This document shows positions 20,186 to 26,933 of a stretch of DNA of 36,078 bases, in pieces. The position numbers were made by a program, and so were the translations under genes. The notes beneath the pieces are model-generated. The model did not search any database. It was not told where the DNA came from and saw nothing but the letters and a program-made list of their open reading frames with translations. Origin of the DNA: Rhodanobacteraceae bacterium (GTDB taxonomy: Bacteria > Pseudomonadota > Gammaproteobacteria > Xanthomonadales > Rhodanobacteraceae); assembly GCA_003142815.1 (NCBI GenBank), contig PLNP01000025.1, forward strand, positions 6,859 to 42,936, given 5' to 3'. The number at the start of each line of letters is the position of its first letter. Positions within the stretch are counted from its first letter, which is position 1.

Positions 20186-21084
20186 GGCCCCGTTATTCGT
20201 TCGCGTCCACTGCAGGCAAGACGAGGTTGTCGCGCTGGCGTCAACGTCTAGCGCTGGCCGGTGTGCGCGATGTGATCGATCGCGTCGACGACGGCCTGTT
20301 GCTGCTGGTCGCCGCGCGACGCCGGCTGGTGCGCGTGGTCGTCCCACTCAAGCGCGGCGCCGGCGTGCCACCGCGCGATCCACCGCGCGAGCGCGAGATG
20401 CGCTTGCGCGCGCAGCGGCTGGCGCAGCGGCTGGACGTGCCCGACGCCACCGCTGAGCAGTTACTCGACGTGCTGATCGGCGATGCCTGCCGCCAGCAGG
20501 GCCTGCCGACTGATCTGGATCAAGGCGCCGCCGGCACTGGCACCGGCATGATGGCGCCCATCATGACGATCTTGACGCCATCCGTTTCCGCCGCGCCGCA
20601 CCGGTGGCTGCGCCTGTTGCCGCCGCCACGTCGGCTGGCGCCGTTGCTGCGCGTGTTTCCGTCGCGCTGGCAGACGCAACTGCTGGAGGCCGCGATGGCG
20701 CGTGTGCTGGCCGCACCGTTGCAAAGCGGTGCGCTAGACTTCATGCGCCAGCGCCGGCTCGGCATCGAGGTCGCCGATCTCGGTCTGCGCTGGGTGTTCG
20801 AGCTGCGCGACGAACGCCTGTGTACCAGCGACGAACCCGCAGAGGCGACCGTGCGCGGCAGCGCCACCGACCTGCTACTGCTGGCCAGCCGGCTGGAGGA
20901 TGCCGACACGTTGTTCTTCCAGCGTCGGCTGGTGCTGACCGGCGACACCGAGCTCGGCCTCACTGCGCGCAACCTGCTCGACCGCCTGCCTTGGGAATCG
21001 ATACCGCTGGGCCTGCGCATCGCGCTGAATCGTGGCGCACGCTTCGCGCGAGCCGCGCGTGCCGCGCATTGCGGCGAAAGCTGA
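20182..21084 (+). CDS. Chorismate mutase (AroQ type)-UbiT fusion protein
   Basis: A 300-residue two-domain protein. Residues about 27-105 look like an AroQ-class chorismate mutase. The expected catalytic residues can be aligned with the E. coli enzyme: Arg29, Arg47, Lys57, and Asp66/Arg69/Glu70 in a DxxRE motif. After a linker, residues about 150-280 match the SCP2-like UbiT (YhbT) accessory factor of O2-independent ubiquinone synthesis. The marker segments are ALDFMRQRRLGIEVADLGL, then a strand-rich core, then FFQRRLVLTGDTELGLTARN. The ATG at 20182 overlaps the upstream stop. UbiU and UbiV, the usual partners, are not in the window. The operon faces an FNR/DNR box, fitting an anaerobic role. 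Confidence 0.78.
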   Translation: MRPRYSFASTAGKTRLSRWRQRLALAGVRDVIDRVDDGLLLLVAARRRLVRVVVPLKRGAGVPPRDPPREREMRLRAQRLAQRLDVPDATAEQLLDVLIGDACRQQGLPTDLDQGAAGTGTGMMAPIMTILTPSVSAAPHRWLRLLPPPRRLAPLLRVFPSRWQTQLLEAAMARVLAAPLQSGALDFMRQRRLGIEVADLGLRWVFELRDERLCTSDEPAEATVRGSATDLLLLASRLEDADTLFFQRRLVLTGDTELGLTARNLLDRLPWESIPLGLRIALNRGARFARAARAAHCGES

Positions 21085-21132
21085 TTCCCGGCGCGGCCCG
21101 GCCGCGTGTTGTCATTCCACCTGTGAATCATC

Positions 21133-22158
21133 ATGACTGATATCGACCTCTTGCCCGTGCCCACTTGGCGCGACGAACTCGAACACGAATACGCCGCGCT
21201 CGGCGCGCGCCTCGAACGCCTCGTGCCGTGCCTGGAATGGCCGCTGCACCTGCCGTGGATCGATGCGATCAACAAGCTCAAGAAGCAACGCGGCGCGCTG
21301 ATCATGGCGCACAGTTATCAGTCGCCGGAGATCTTCCACGGCGTCGCCGACGTGACCGGCGATTCGCTCGCGCTGGCGCAGGCCGCAGCCGACTGCGACG
21401 CGGAGCTGATCGTGCTGTGCGGCGTCCACTTCATGGCCGAGACCGCGAAGATCCTCGCGCCGCACCGCACCGTGTTGATCCCCGACCTCGAAGCCGGCTG
21501 CTCGCTGGCCTCCTCGATCACCGCCGACGACGTGCGCGCCCTGCGCGCACAGCATCCGGGCGTGCCGGTGGTCAGCTACGTCAACACGTCGGCTGCGGTG
21601 AAAGCCGAGTCCGATGCCTGCTGCACGTCGGCCAACGCGGTGCAGGTGGTCGAGGCGATGGGTGCGGACAAGGTGATCTTCCTGCCCGATCGCTTCCTCG
21701 GCAGCTACGTCGCCACCCAGACCGAGGTCGAACTGGTGCTGTGGGACGGCCATTGCGAGGTGCATGAGAAGTTCACCGTCGAGCAGGCGCGCCACGCGCG
21801 CGAACGCTTTGACGCCAAGCTGGTGGCGCATCCCGAATGCTCGCCGGAGGTGCTGGCTGAGGTCGACTTCGTCGGTTCGACCAGCGCGATGGGCCGCTGG
21901 CTCGCGAAGGAGAAGCCCGCGCGCGTGGCGCTGATTACCGAATGCTCGCTGGCCGACAACCTGCGCGTGCAATTTCCGGCCATCGAATTCATCAAGCCGT
22001 GCAATCTGTGCCCGCACATGCAGCGGATCACCTTACAGAACATCTACGCCTGCCTGCGCGATCTGAAGCATGAAGTGGATGTGCCTGCCGACATCGCCGC
22101 GCGTGCACGCGCCGCGCTGGCGCGGATGCTCGCGGTGGGTCGGCGCGAAACGGTGTGA
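21133..22158 (+). CDS. nadA: Quinolinate synthase NadA
   Basis: A 341-residue [4Fe-4S] enzyme that condenses iminoaspartate with dihydroxyacetone phosphate to quinolinate in de novo NAD synthesis. Cluster cysteines are seen in VLCGVHFMAETAK, in ACCTSAN and in PCNLCPHMQRITL. Further family motifs are AHSYQSPEI, GDSLALAQ, VSYVNTSAAVKAESD and FLPDRFLGSYVA. The normal partner nadB follows with a TGATG overlap but is decayed, so the iminoaspartate source must lie elsewhere. No FNR box is seen directly upstream. Confidence 0.95.
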   Translation: MTDIDLLPVPTWRDELEHEYAALGARLERLVPCLEWPLHLPWIDAINKLKKQRGALIMAHSYQSPEIFHGVADVTGDSLALAQAAADCDAELIVLCGVHFMAETAKILAPHRTVLIPDLEAGCSLASSITADDVRALRAQHPGVPVVSYVNTSAAVKAESDACCTSANAVQVVEAMGADKVIFLPDRFLGSYVATQTEVELVLWDGHCEVHEKFTVEQARHARERFDAKLVAHPECSPEVLAEVDFVGSTSAMGRWLAKEKPARVALITECSLADNLRVQFPAIEFIKPCNLCPHMQRITLQNIYACLRDLKHEVDVPADIAARARAALARMLAVGRRETV

Positions 22159-22744
22159 TGCGCAATCGCCGGCCGGTCGTGGTGGTCGGCGGCGGCGTGG
22201 CCGGGTTGGTCACGGCGCTTGCCGCCGCGCCGACGCCGGTGCGTCTGCTGTGCCGCACGCATGACGGCAGCGGCACGGCCAGCACGCTGGCGCAGGGCGG
22301 CATCGCCGCCGCGCTCGATCCCGCCGACAGTCCCGCCGAACATGTGCGCGACACGCTGACCGCCGGTGCGCAGCACAACGATGCCGCAATGGTGCGGTGG
22401 CTCTGCGCGGAGGCGCCGGCGGCGATCCGCTGGCTGGCGGCGCAGGGCGTCGTGTTCGACCGCGATGCAACCCGAGGCCGGCGTGCACGCCGCCAGTGCA
22501 CGCTGGACCGAGCGTGGCGTATCGCTGGCCACGGCGGAGCTGTCCGTATTGCGCGAGCTGCTGTGGCAGGGCGGCCGGCCCGGTACGACAGGGCGCGGCA
22601 ATGCGCCGCACGCTGGACGCCGTGGAGGCGTTGGCTGCCGCCGGTTGGCAGGCGCGACTGGCGCGGCAACTGCTGCTGGCCGCCTTGCGGCGCCCGCTCA
22701 GCCTCGGTGCTCATCACCGATGTGATACCGTCGTGCCCGCTTGA
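22158..22744 (+). pseudogene. nadB: L-aspartate oxidase (nadB), internally deleted and frameshifted
   Basis: The first ~107 codons are a good NadB N-terminus: VVVVGGGVAGLVTALAAA (FAD-binding), STLAQGGIAAAL and a helical stretch to WLAAQGVVFDRDA. The frame is then lost. NadB-like C-terminal wording reappears first in a second frame (EAGVHAASARW to ELLWQ). It then appears in a third frame (MRRTLDAVEALAAAGWQARL to LAALRRPLSLGAHHR). The total span is under 600 bp against about 1600 bp for a full gene. Most of the FAD and substrate domain is missing, and at least two frameshifts are needed. It overlaps the nadA stop, showing a former nadA-nadB operon. Confidence 0.85.
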
Positions 22745-22791
22745 GATGCGGCCGCCATTGCGCAACGGGTGCGCGCGTATGACGATGCTGA

Positions 22792-22805
22792 TTGATGCGC
22801 ATCAA
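22792..22805 (+). promoter_or_regulatory. Perfect FNR/DNR-type box upstream of fabA
   Basis: TTGAT-GCGC-ATCAA matches all ten consensus positions. At class II spacing the -10 would be CAGACT (22828-22833), which is weak; CATTAT (22835-22840) is a better hexamer but 7 bp further. The fabA start codons lie 54 and 90 bp downstream of the box. It argues that fabAB is transcribed under low oxygen or NO. Confidence 0.65.
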
Positions 22806-22844
22806 GGCGAGCGCACAGGTGACCACGCAGACTCCATTATCCCA

Positions 22845-22915
22845 ATTGCGGAAACCCCATGCCCCGACCCTCGTCGCCTATTGCAGAAACCCCCATGCCG
22901 CGACCCTCGTCGCTC
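22845..22915 (+). repeat. Tandem duplication of the fabA translation start region
   Basis: Two copies of a 35/36-bp unit (22845-22879 and 22880-22915) differ at about three positions plus one inserted C. Each holds a purine-rich RBS-like stretch, an ATG and the first codons MPRPSS. The duplication stays in frame, so the upstream ATG adds 12 residues to FabA. Confidence 0.85.
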
Positions 22916-23410
22916 AATCATGAGCAGCTGCTCGCCTGCGCCCGTGGCGAACTGTTCGGCCCCGGCAATGCGCGCCTGCCATCGCCACCGATGCTGATGT
23001 TCAACCGCATCACCCGCATCGATGAGCACGGCGGTGCGTTCGGCAAAGGCACGTTGCATGCCGAGTTGGATATCCGCCCGGACCTGTGGTTCTTCGAGTG
23101 CCATTTTGAGGGCGACCCGGTGATGCCCGGCTGCCTCGGGCTGGATGCGATGTGGCAGCTGGCTGGTTTCTTCCTGCCGTGGCTGGGCGAGCCGGGTCGC
23201 GGGCGTGCGCTCGGCGTCGGCCAGGTGAAGTTCAGTGGCCAGGTAACGCCGAGTGCCAAGCTTCTGCGCTACGAAATAGACATCCGTCGCGTGATGCGCG
23301 GCAAGCTCGCGCTGGTGATCGCGGACGGCCGCACCTATGTCGACGACCGCCCGATCTATGTGGCCACCGACCTGCGCGTGGGCCTGTTCCAGTCCACCGA
23401 GGGCTTTTGA
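22895..23410 (+). CDS. fabA: 3-hydroxydecanoyl-ACP dehydratase/isomerase FabA
   Basis: A 171-residue enzyme that dehydrates 3-hydroxydecanoyl-ACP and isomerises the trans-2 to the cis-3 product, the first step of anaerobic unsaturated fatty acid synthesis. From the ATG at 22895 the catalytic residues fall at His70 ([14 protein letters not shown]) and Asp84 (GLDAMWQL), the E. coli numbering. This supports that start. An in-frame ATG at 22859 in the duplicated start region has a slightly better RBS (GGAAA) and would add 12 residues. fabB follows after one base. An FNR-type box lies upstream. Confidence 0.95.
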   Translation: MPRPSSLNHEQLLACARGELFGPGNARLPSPPMLMFNRITRIDEHGGAFGKGTLHAELDIRPDLWFFECHFEGDPVMPGCLGLDAMWQLAGFFLPWLGEPGRGRALGVGQVKFSGQVTPSAKLLRYEIDIRRVMRGKLALVIADGRTYVDDRPIYVATDLRVGLFQSTEGF

Positions 23411-23411
23411 G

Positions 23412-24620
23412 ATGCGTCGTGTAGTGGTAACCGGGATGGGCATCGTGTCGTGTCTCGGCAATCTGGCGGCGGACGTGTCACGTGCGCTGCGCGAAGGGTG
23501 CAGCGGTATTCGCGCGGTGCCCGACTACGCCGAACGCGGCCTGCGCAGCCAGATTGCCGGCGTGCCGCAGATCGATCTCGAGGCGGCGATTGACCGCAAA
23601 TTGAAACGCTTTATGGGCGACGCCGCCGCCTACGCCTACGTGGCGATGCGCGACGCGATCGCCGACGCCGGCCTGGCCATCGAGCACGTGCGCCATCCGC
23701 GCAGCGGCGTGATCGCCGGCTCCGGCGGCGGCTCGGCGCAGTGGCAGATCGAGACCGGCGATCTGCTGCGCGAGAAGGGCATACGCCGGATCGGCCCGTA
23801 CATGGTACCGCGCACGATGTGCTCCACGGTGTCGGCCACGCTGGCCACCGCGTTCGGCATCCTTGGCCTGAGCTATTCGATCGCTGCCGCCTGCGCCACC
23901 TCAGGGCATTGCATCGGCGCGGCCGCGGACCTGATCCGCCACGGTGCGCAGGATGTGATGTTTGCCGGCGGCGGCGAGGAACTGCACTGGGGCATGACGG
24001 CGCAGTTCGACGCGATGGGCGCGCTGTCCAGCGGCTACAACGAGACGCCGCATACCGCCTCGCGCCCCTATGACACCGGTCGCGACGGCTTCGTCATCGC
24101 CGGTGGCAGCGGCATGCTGGTGCTGGAGGAATACGAACACGCCAAGGCGCGCGGTGCGCATATCCACGCCGAGCTGGTCGGCTACGGCGTGGCCTCCGAC
24201 GGCGCCCACATGGTGGCACCCTCGGGCGACGGCGCGGTGCGCTGCATGCAGATGGCACTGCGCGACGTGGTCGGGCCGGTCGACTACATCAACGCGCACG
24301 GCACCGCCACGCCGCTGGGTGACATCGTGGAATTGCAGGCGGTGCGCGAGGTGTTCGGCGCAGCGGTGCCGCCGCTATCCTCGACCAAGGCGCTGACCGG
24401 TCACTCGCTCGGCGCGGCCAGTGTGCAAGAGGCGATCTACAGCCTGCTGATGCTCAACGGTGGCTTCATGGCTGGCTCGGCCAACATCGCCGAACTCGAT
24501 CCCCGCGCCGAGGGTTTCCCGATCCTGCGCGAAAGCCGCACAGCGCGCCTCAACACGGTGATGTCCAACAGCTTCGGCTTCGGCGGCACCAACGCCAGCC
24601 TGGTGTTTGCAAAGGTCTGA
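23412..24620 (+). CDS. fabB: 3-oxoacyl-ACP synthase I (FabB)
   Basis: A 402-residue condensing enzyme that elongates cis-3-decenoyl-ACP, completing the FabA/FabB unsaturated fatty acid route. The catalytic triad is Cys161 ([10 protein letters not shown]), His296 ([11 protein letters not shown]) and His331 ([10 protein letters not shown]), with Lys326. It ends [18 protein letters not shown], as usual for FabB. The ATG follows the fabA stop by one base. A hairpin GCGGCCACT...AGTGGCCGC (24627-24652) without T tract follows the stop. Confidence 0.96.
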   Translation: MRRVVVTGMGIVSCLGNLAADVSRALREGCSGIRAVPDYAERGLRSQIAGVPQIDLEAAIDRKLKRFMGDAAAYAYVAMRDAIADAGLAIEHVRHPRSGVIAGSGGGSAQWQIETGDLLREKGIRRIGPYMVPRTMCSTVSATLATAFGILGLSYSIAAACATSGHCIGAAADLIRHGAQDVMFAGGGEELHWGMTAQFDAMGALSSGYNETPHTASRPYDTGRDGFVIAGGSGMLVLEEYEHAKARGAHIHAELVGYGVASDGAHMVAPSGDGAVRCMQMALRDVVGPVDYINAHGTATPLGDIVELQAVREVFGAAVPPLSSTKALTGHSLGAASVQEAIYSLLMLNGGFMAGSANIAELDPRAEGFPILRESRTARLNTVMSNSFGFGGTNASLVFAKV

Positions 24621-24626
24621 GCCGTT

Positions 24627-24652
24627 GCGGCCACTCCCGCAGTAGTGGCCGC
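24627..24652 (+). terminator. Hairpin after fabB, possible terminator
   Basis: A perfect 9-bp stem (GCGGCCACT, 8-nt loop, AGTGGCCGC) starts 6 nt after the fabB stop. No T tract follows, so rho-independent termination is doubtful; it may protect the 3' end. The rest of 24653-24806 shows no gene, only short CTATGTATCTATC-like repetition near 24750. Confidence 0.35.
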
Positions 24653-24806
24653 GACCGGTTGCGCCGCCGGCAGTGTCATGCCCGGCTCGCCGTGCCAGTA
24701 GCCGTTGCGTGCGCCGATGCGCGGTGGGCCGCAGGTGGCCCCACGTTTGGCTATGTGTCTATGTATCTATCGGTGCGTACTGTAAGTGACCCGCGCTGAG
24801 TGCGGT

Positions 24807-24820
24807 TTGATCCCGATCAA
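24807..24820 (-). promoter_or_regulatory. Perfect FNR/DNR-type box with no recognised target gene
   Basis: TTGAT-CCCG-ATCAA matches all ten positions. It lies between the 3' ends of convergent fabB and modC. Read leftward, a -10-like TACAGT (24784-24779) stands exactly 22 nt from the box, the spacing of a class II FNR promoter. Transcription would then start near 24772 and run toward and antisense to fabB. Read rightward, no -10 is seen. Confidence 0.6.
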
Positions 24821-24848
24821 GCTTGGCAAGAGGTTTGCTTGGGGCGGA

Positions 24849-25964
24849 CTACACCAGCAGTGCAACTGCCTTGATCTGGGCCCAGACCGCCAGGCCGGGA
24901 CGCAGACTGAGTCGCTCGACGGACTGGTGCGACACGCGCGCCAGCAAGGGCGTGCCGGCCGCATCGAGGCGGACTTGCATCTGGCCGCCGGGCAGCGGCG
25001 ACAGCGACGCGATTGTCACGGGCAGAATGTTGAGCAGAGTGGTGTCGGCGTGCGCGTTGAGCGCCAGGCTGACGTCGCGGGCCTGCACGCGCACGCGCAC
25101 CGCAGCGCCGTCCGGACGACGTGGACCGTAGGCGTAGAGGGTGCCTGCTGCGGTGGCTAGCGACAGCAAGCCATTGGCGTCGTGTCCGCTGACCGTGGCG
25201 GACAGGACGGTACCCGCGTCGTCGCGTAGCGCCAGCGGCAGGTCGGGGCGGTTGAGCACGTCCAACGCGGGCCCGGCCGCGATGACGCGGCCGACGTCCA
25301 GCAGCACGAGGTAATCCGCCAGCCGCACCACTTCCTCTACCGAATGGGATACGTACAGCAGCGGGATCCCGGCTTCGCGCTTGATCGCCTCCAGGTAAGG
25401 CAGGATTTCCGCGCGACGTGCACCATCGAGCGCACTCAGCGGCTCGTCTAGCAGCAGCCATTGCGGTTGCGATACCAGCGCACGCGCCAGCGCGACGCGT
25501 TGCTGCTCGCCGCCGGACAGGGTGGCGGGGTGGCGAGACAGCATCGGCGCGAGGTCGAGCTTGTCGATCCACTCCTGTAGCAGTGCTACCTGTCCGCGGG
25601 CGCGGCGCCAACCGTAGCGCAGGTTGTCCTGTACCGAGAGATGCGGCAGCAGCGCGGCATGCTGGAACACCATGCCAACGCGGCGCCGGTGGGCGGGCAG
25701 ATTGATGCGCTCATCCAGCCACGTCTGGTCGCTGAGGCGTACAACGCCGCGCGCTGCTGGTTCCAGTCCGGCGATGGCACGCAGCAGCGTGCTCTTGCCG
25801 CAACCCGATGGGCCGAACACCACGGTCACTCCATTGGCCGGCAGCCGTAGTGCCAGCTCCAGCGAGAACGTGCCGTGCCGCAGCCGCAGTTGCAACTCGA
25901 TGTCGTTGCTAGGAGCCTGTCGGACTTGGGTTGGCCGGGCTGCAAATCTGTCTACGCGCGCCAT
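24849..25964 (-). CDS. modC: Molybdate ABC transporter ATP-binding protein ModC
   Basis: A 371-residue ATPase energising molybdate uptake. Walker A is GPSGCGKST (51-59), the signature is LSGGEQQRVALARAL, Walker B is WLLLDEPLSALD and the switch His is in VSHSVEEV. A C-terminal TOBE-type molybdate-binding region follows (about 290-360). The first 18 or so residues (MARVDRFAARPTQVRQAP) are encoded by a MITE-like element; no ATG, and only a TTG within the family-like part, exists between the element and the ABC domain. The element therefore seems to supply the start codon and the upstream GGCGGAAA. Molybdate is needed for the NarG cofactor encoded nearby. Confidence 0.92.
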   Translation of the reverse strand: MARVDRFAARPTQVRQAPSNDIELQLRLRHGTFSLELALRLPANGVTVVFGPSGCGKSTLLRAIAGLEPAARGVVRLSDQTWLDERINLPAHRRRVGMVFQHAALLPHLSVQDNLRYGWRRARGQVALLQEWIDKLDLAPMLSRHPATLSGGEQQRVALARALVSQPQWLLLDEPLSALDGARRAEILPYLEAIKREAGIPLLYVSHSVEEVVRLADYLVLLDVGRVIAAGPALDVLNRPDLPLALRDDAGTVLSATVSGHDANGLLSLATAAGTLYAYGPRRPDGAAVRVRVQARDVSLALNAHADTTLLNILPVTIASLSPLPGGQMQVRLDAAGTPLLARVSHQSVERLSLRPGLAVWAQIKAVALLV

Positions 25965-26073
25965 ATTTCCGCCACTTCTTGGCCCATAGAACCACTATGG
26001 GCCGGCGAATCGTCGAAAACCTGTCGTCGCGCAGCCAGCTTTTCGCCTCGACCACCCAAGTCCGACAGGCTCC
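25912..26073. mobile_element. MITE-like element, copy 1 (between modB and modC)
   Basis: A 162-bp element with perfect 20-bp terminal inverted repeats (25912-25931 and 26054-26073, beginning GGAGCCTGTCGGACTTGGG). It has no transposase gene. An internal perfect hairpin GGCCCATA-GAACCAC-TATGGGCC lies at 25981-26003. A copy of the same length with only a few differences lies at 26772-26933. Flanks are CTA on the modC side and CAG on the modB side. It carries the ATG now used by modC on the minus strand. Confidence 0.9.
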
Positions 26074-26078
26074 CAGGC

Positions 26079-26753
26079 TCAGTCATGCGCCAGCGCCGTG
26101 CGCCTGCCCAGCCACTGCATCATCAGCAGCAGGGCGAACGAGAAAAGCAGCAGCCCCGCCGCGAGGCGATGAGCTTCGTCATAGGCCAGCGCCTCGACCT
26201 GATCGTATAGCAGCACCGACAGCACTCGCGTTTCGCCCTCGATGTTGCCACCCACCATCAGTACTACGCCGAACTCGCCAACGGTGTGGGCGAAACCGAG
26301 CAGGGCCGCAGTCACCAGTGCCGGTCGCGACAATGGAAGCACCACGCTGATGAAACGGTCGAGTGGCGGGGCGCGCAGGGTCGCGGCAGCATCCAGCACA
26401 CTGGAGTCGATGCCGGCGAACCCGGCTTGCAGCGGATGCACCACAAACGGCAGTGAATACAGCACCGACGCCACCAACAGGCCTTCGAAGGTGAACGCCA
26501 GAGTGCCCATGCCGAGCCAGTTGGTGATCCACCCCAGTGGACCCTGCGGCCCCATCCCGACCAACAGGTAGAAGCCGAGCACGGTCGGCGGCAGCACCAT
26601 CGGCAGCGCCACCACTGCGCCCACCGGGATCCGCCACGCCGAGCGCGTGCGTGCCAGCCACCACGCCAGCGGCATGCCCAGCACCAGCAGGATAAGCGTC
26701 GTCAGCCCGGCGAGTTTGACGGTGATGAGGATGGCAGCCCAGAGCGGATTCAT
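26079..26753 (-). CDS. modB: Molybdate ABC transporter permease ModB
   Basis: A 224-residue inner-membrane protein with five to six helices. The cytoplasmic EAA-type loop with conserved glycine is seen near LGFAHTVGEFGVVLMVGGN. The N-terminal MNPLWAAILITVKLAGLTT is typical of ModB. The ATG has no good RBS of its own. Its first bases overlap the TGA of a 24-codon leader ORF starting inside MITE copy 2 (ATGA), so translational coupling is likely. Both sides of the gene are flanked by MITE-like copies. Confidence 0.93.
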   Translation of the reverse strand: MNPLWAAILITVKLAGLTTLILLVLGMPLAWWLARTRSAWRIPVGAVVALPMVLPPTVLGFYLLVGMGPQGPLGWITNWLGMGTLAFTFEGLLVASVLYSLPFVVHPLQAGFAGIDSSVLDAAATLRAPPLDRFISVVLPLSRPALVTAALLGFAHTVGEFGVVLMVGGNIEGETRVLSVLLYDQVEALAYDEAHRLAAGLLLFSFALLLMMQWLGRRTALAHD

Positions 26754-26824
26754 GTTTGGGATGGTCTACCAGGAGCCTGTCGGACTTGGGTTGGCCGGGC
26801 TGCAAATCTGTCTACGCGCGCCAT
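26750..26824 (-). CDS. 24-codon leader ORF overlapping the modB start
   Basis: From an ATG inside MITE copy 2 (26824) the frame encodes MARVDRFAARPTQVRQAPGR and four more residues. It ends in TGA at 26752-26750, overlapping the modB ATG as ATGA. The ATG is preceded by GGTGGAAAC. The same ATG in copy 1 is fused in frame to modC. This is probably a by-product of element insertion that now assists modB translation; a functional peptide is not implied. Confidence 0.5.
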   Translation of the reverse strand: MARVDRFAARPTQVRQAPGRPSQT

Positions 26825-26933
26825 GTTTCCACCACTTCTTGGCCCATAGAACCACTATCGGCCGGCGAATCGTCGAAAACCTGTCGTCGCGCAGCCAGCT
26901 TTTCGCCTCGACCACCCAAGTTCGACAGGCTCC
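26772..26933. mobile_element. MITE-like element, copy 2 (between modA and modB)
   Basis: A 162-bp element nearly identical to copy 1. Its outer repeat has one mismatch (AAGTTCGACAGG against AAGTCCGACAGG in copy 1), and the internal hairpin has one mismatch (TATCGGCC). It ends one base into the modA stop codon (TAG, 26935-26933). Flanks are CCA on the modB side and TAG on the modA side. Confidence 0.9.

Noticed and set aside
24437-24679. An 80-codon minus-strand frame that could be read from the orphan FNR promoter
   Set aside because: Mostly antisense to fabB, with no RBS and no recognisable motif. A transcript is possible, but a protein is not supported.
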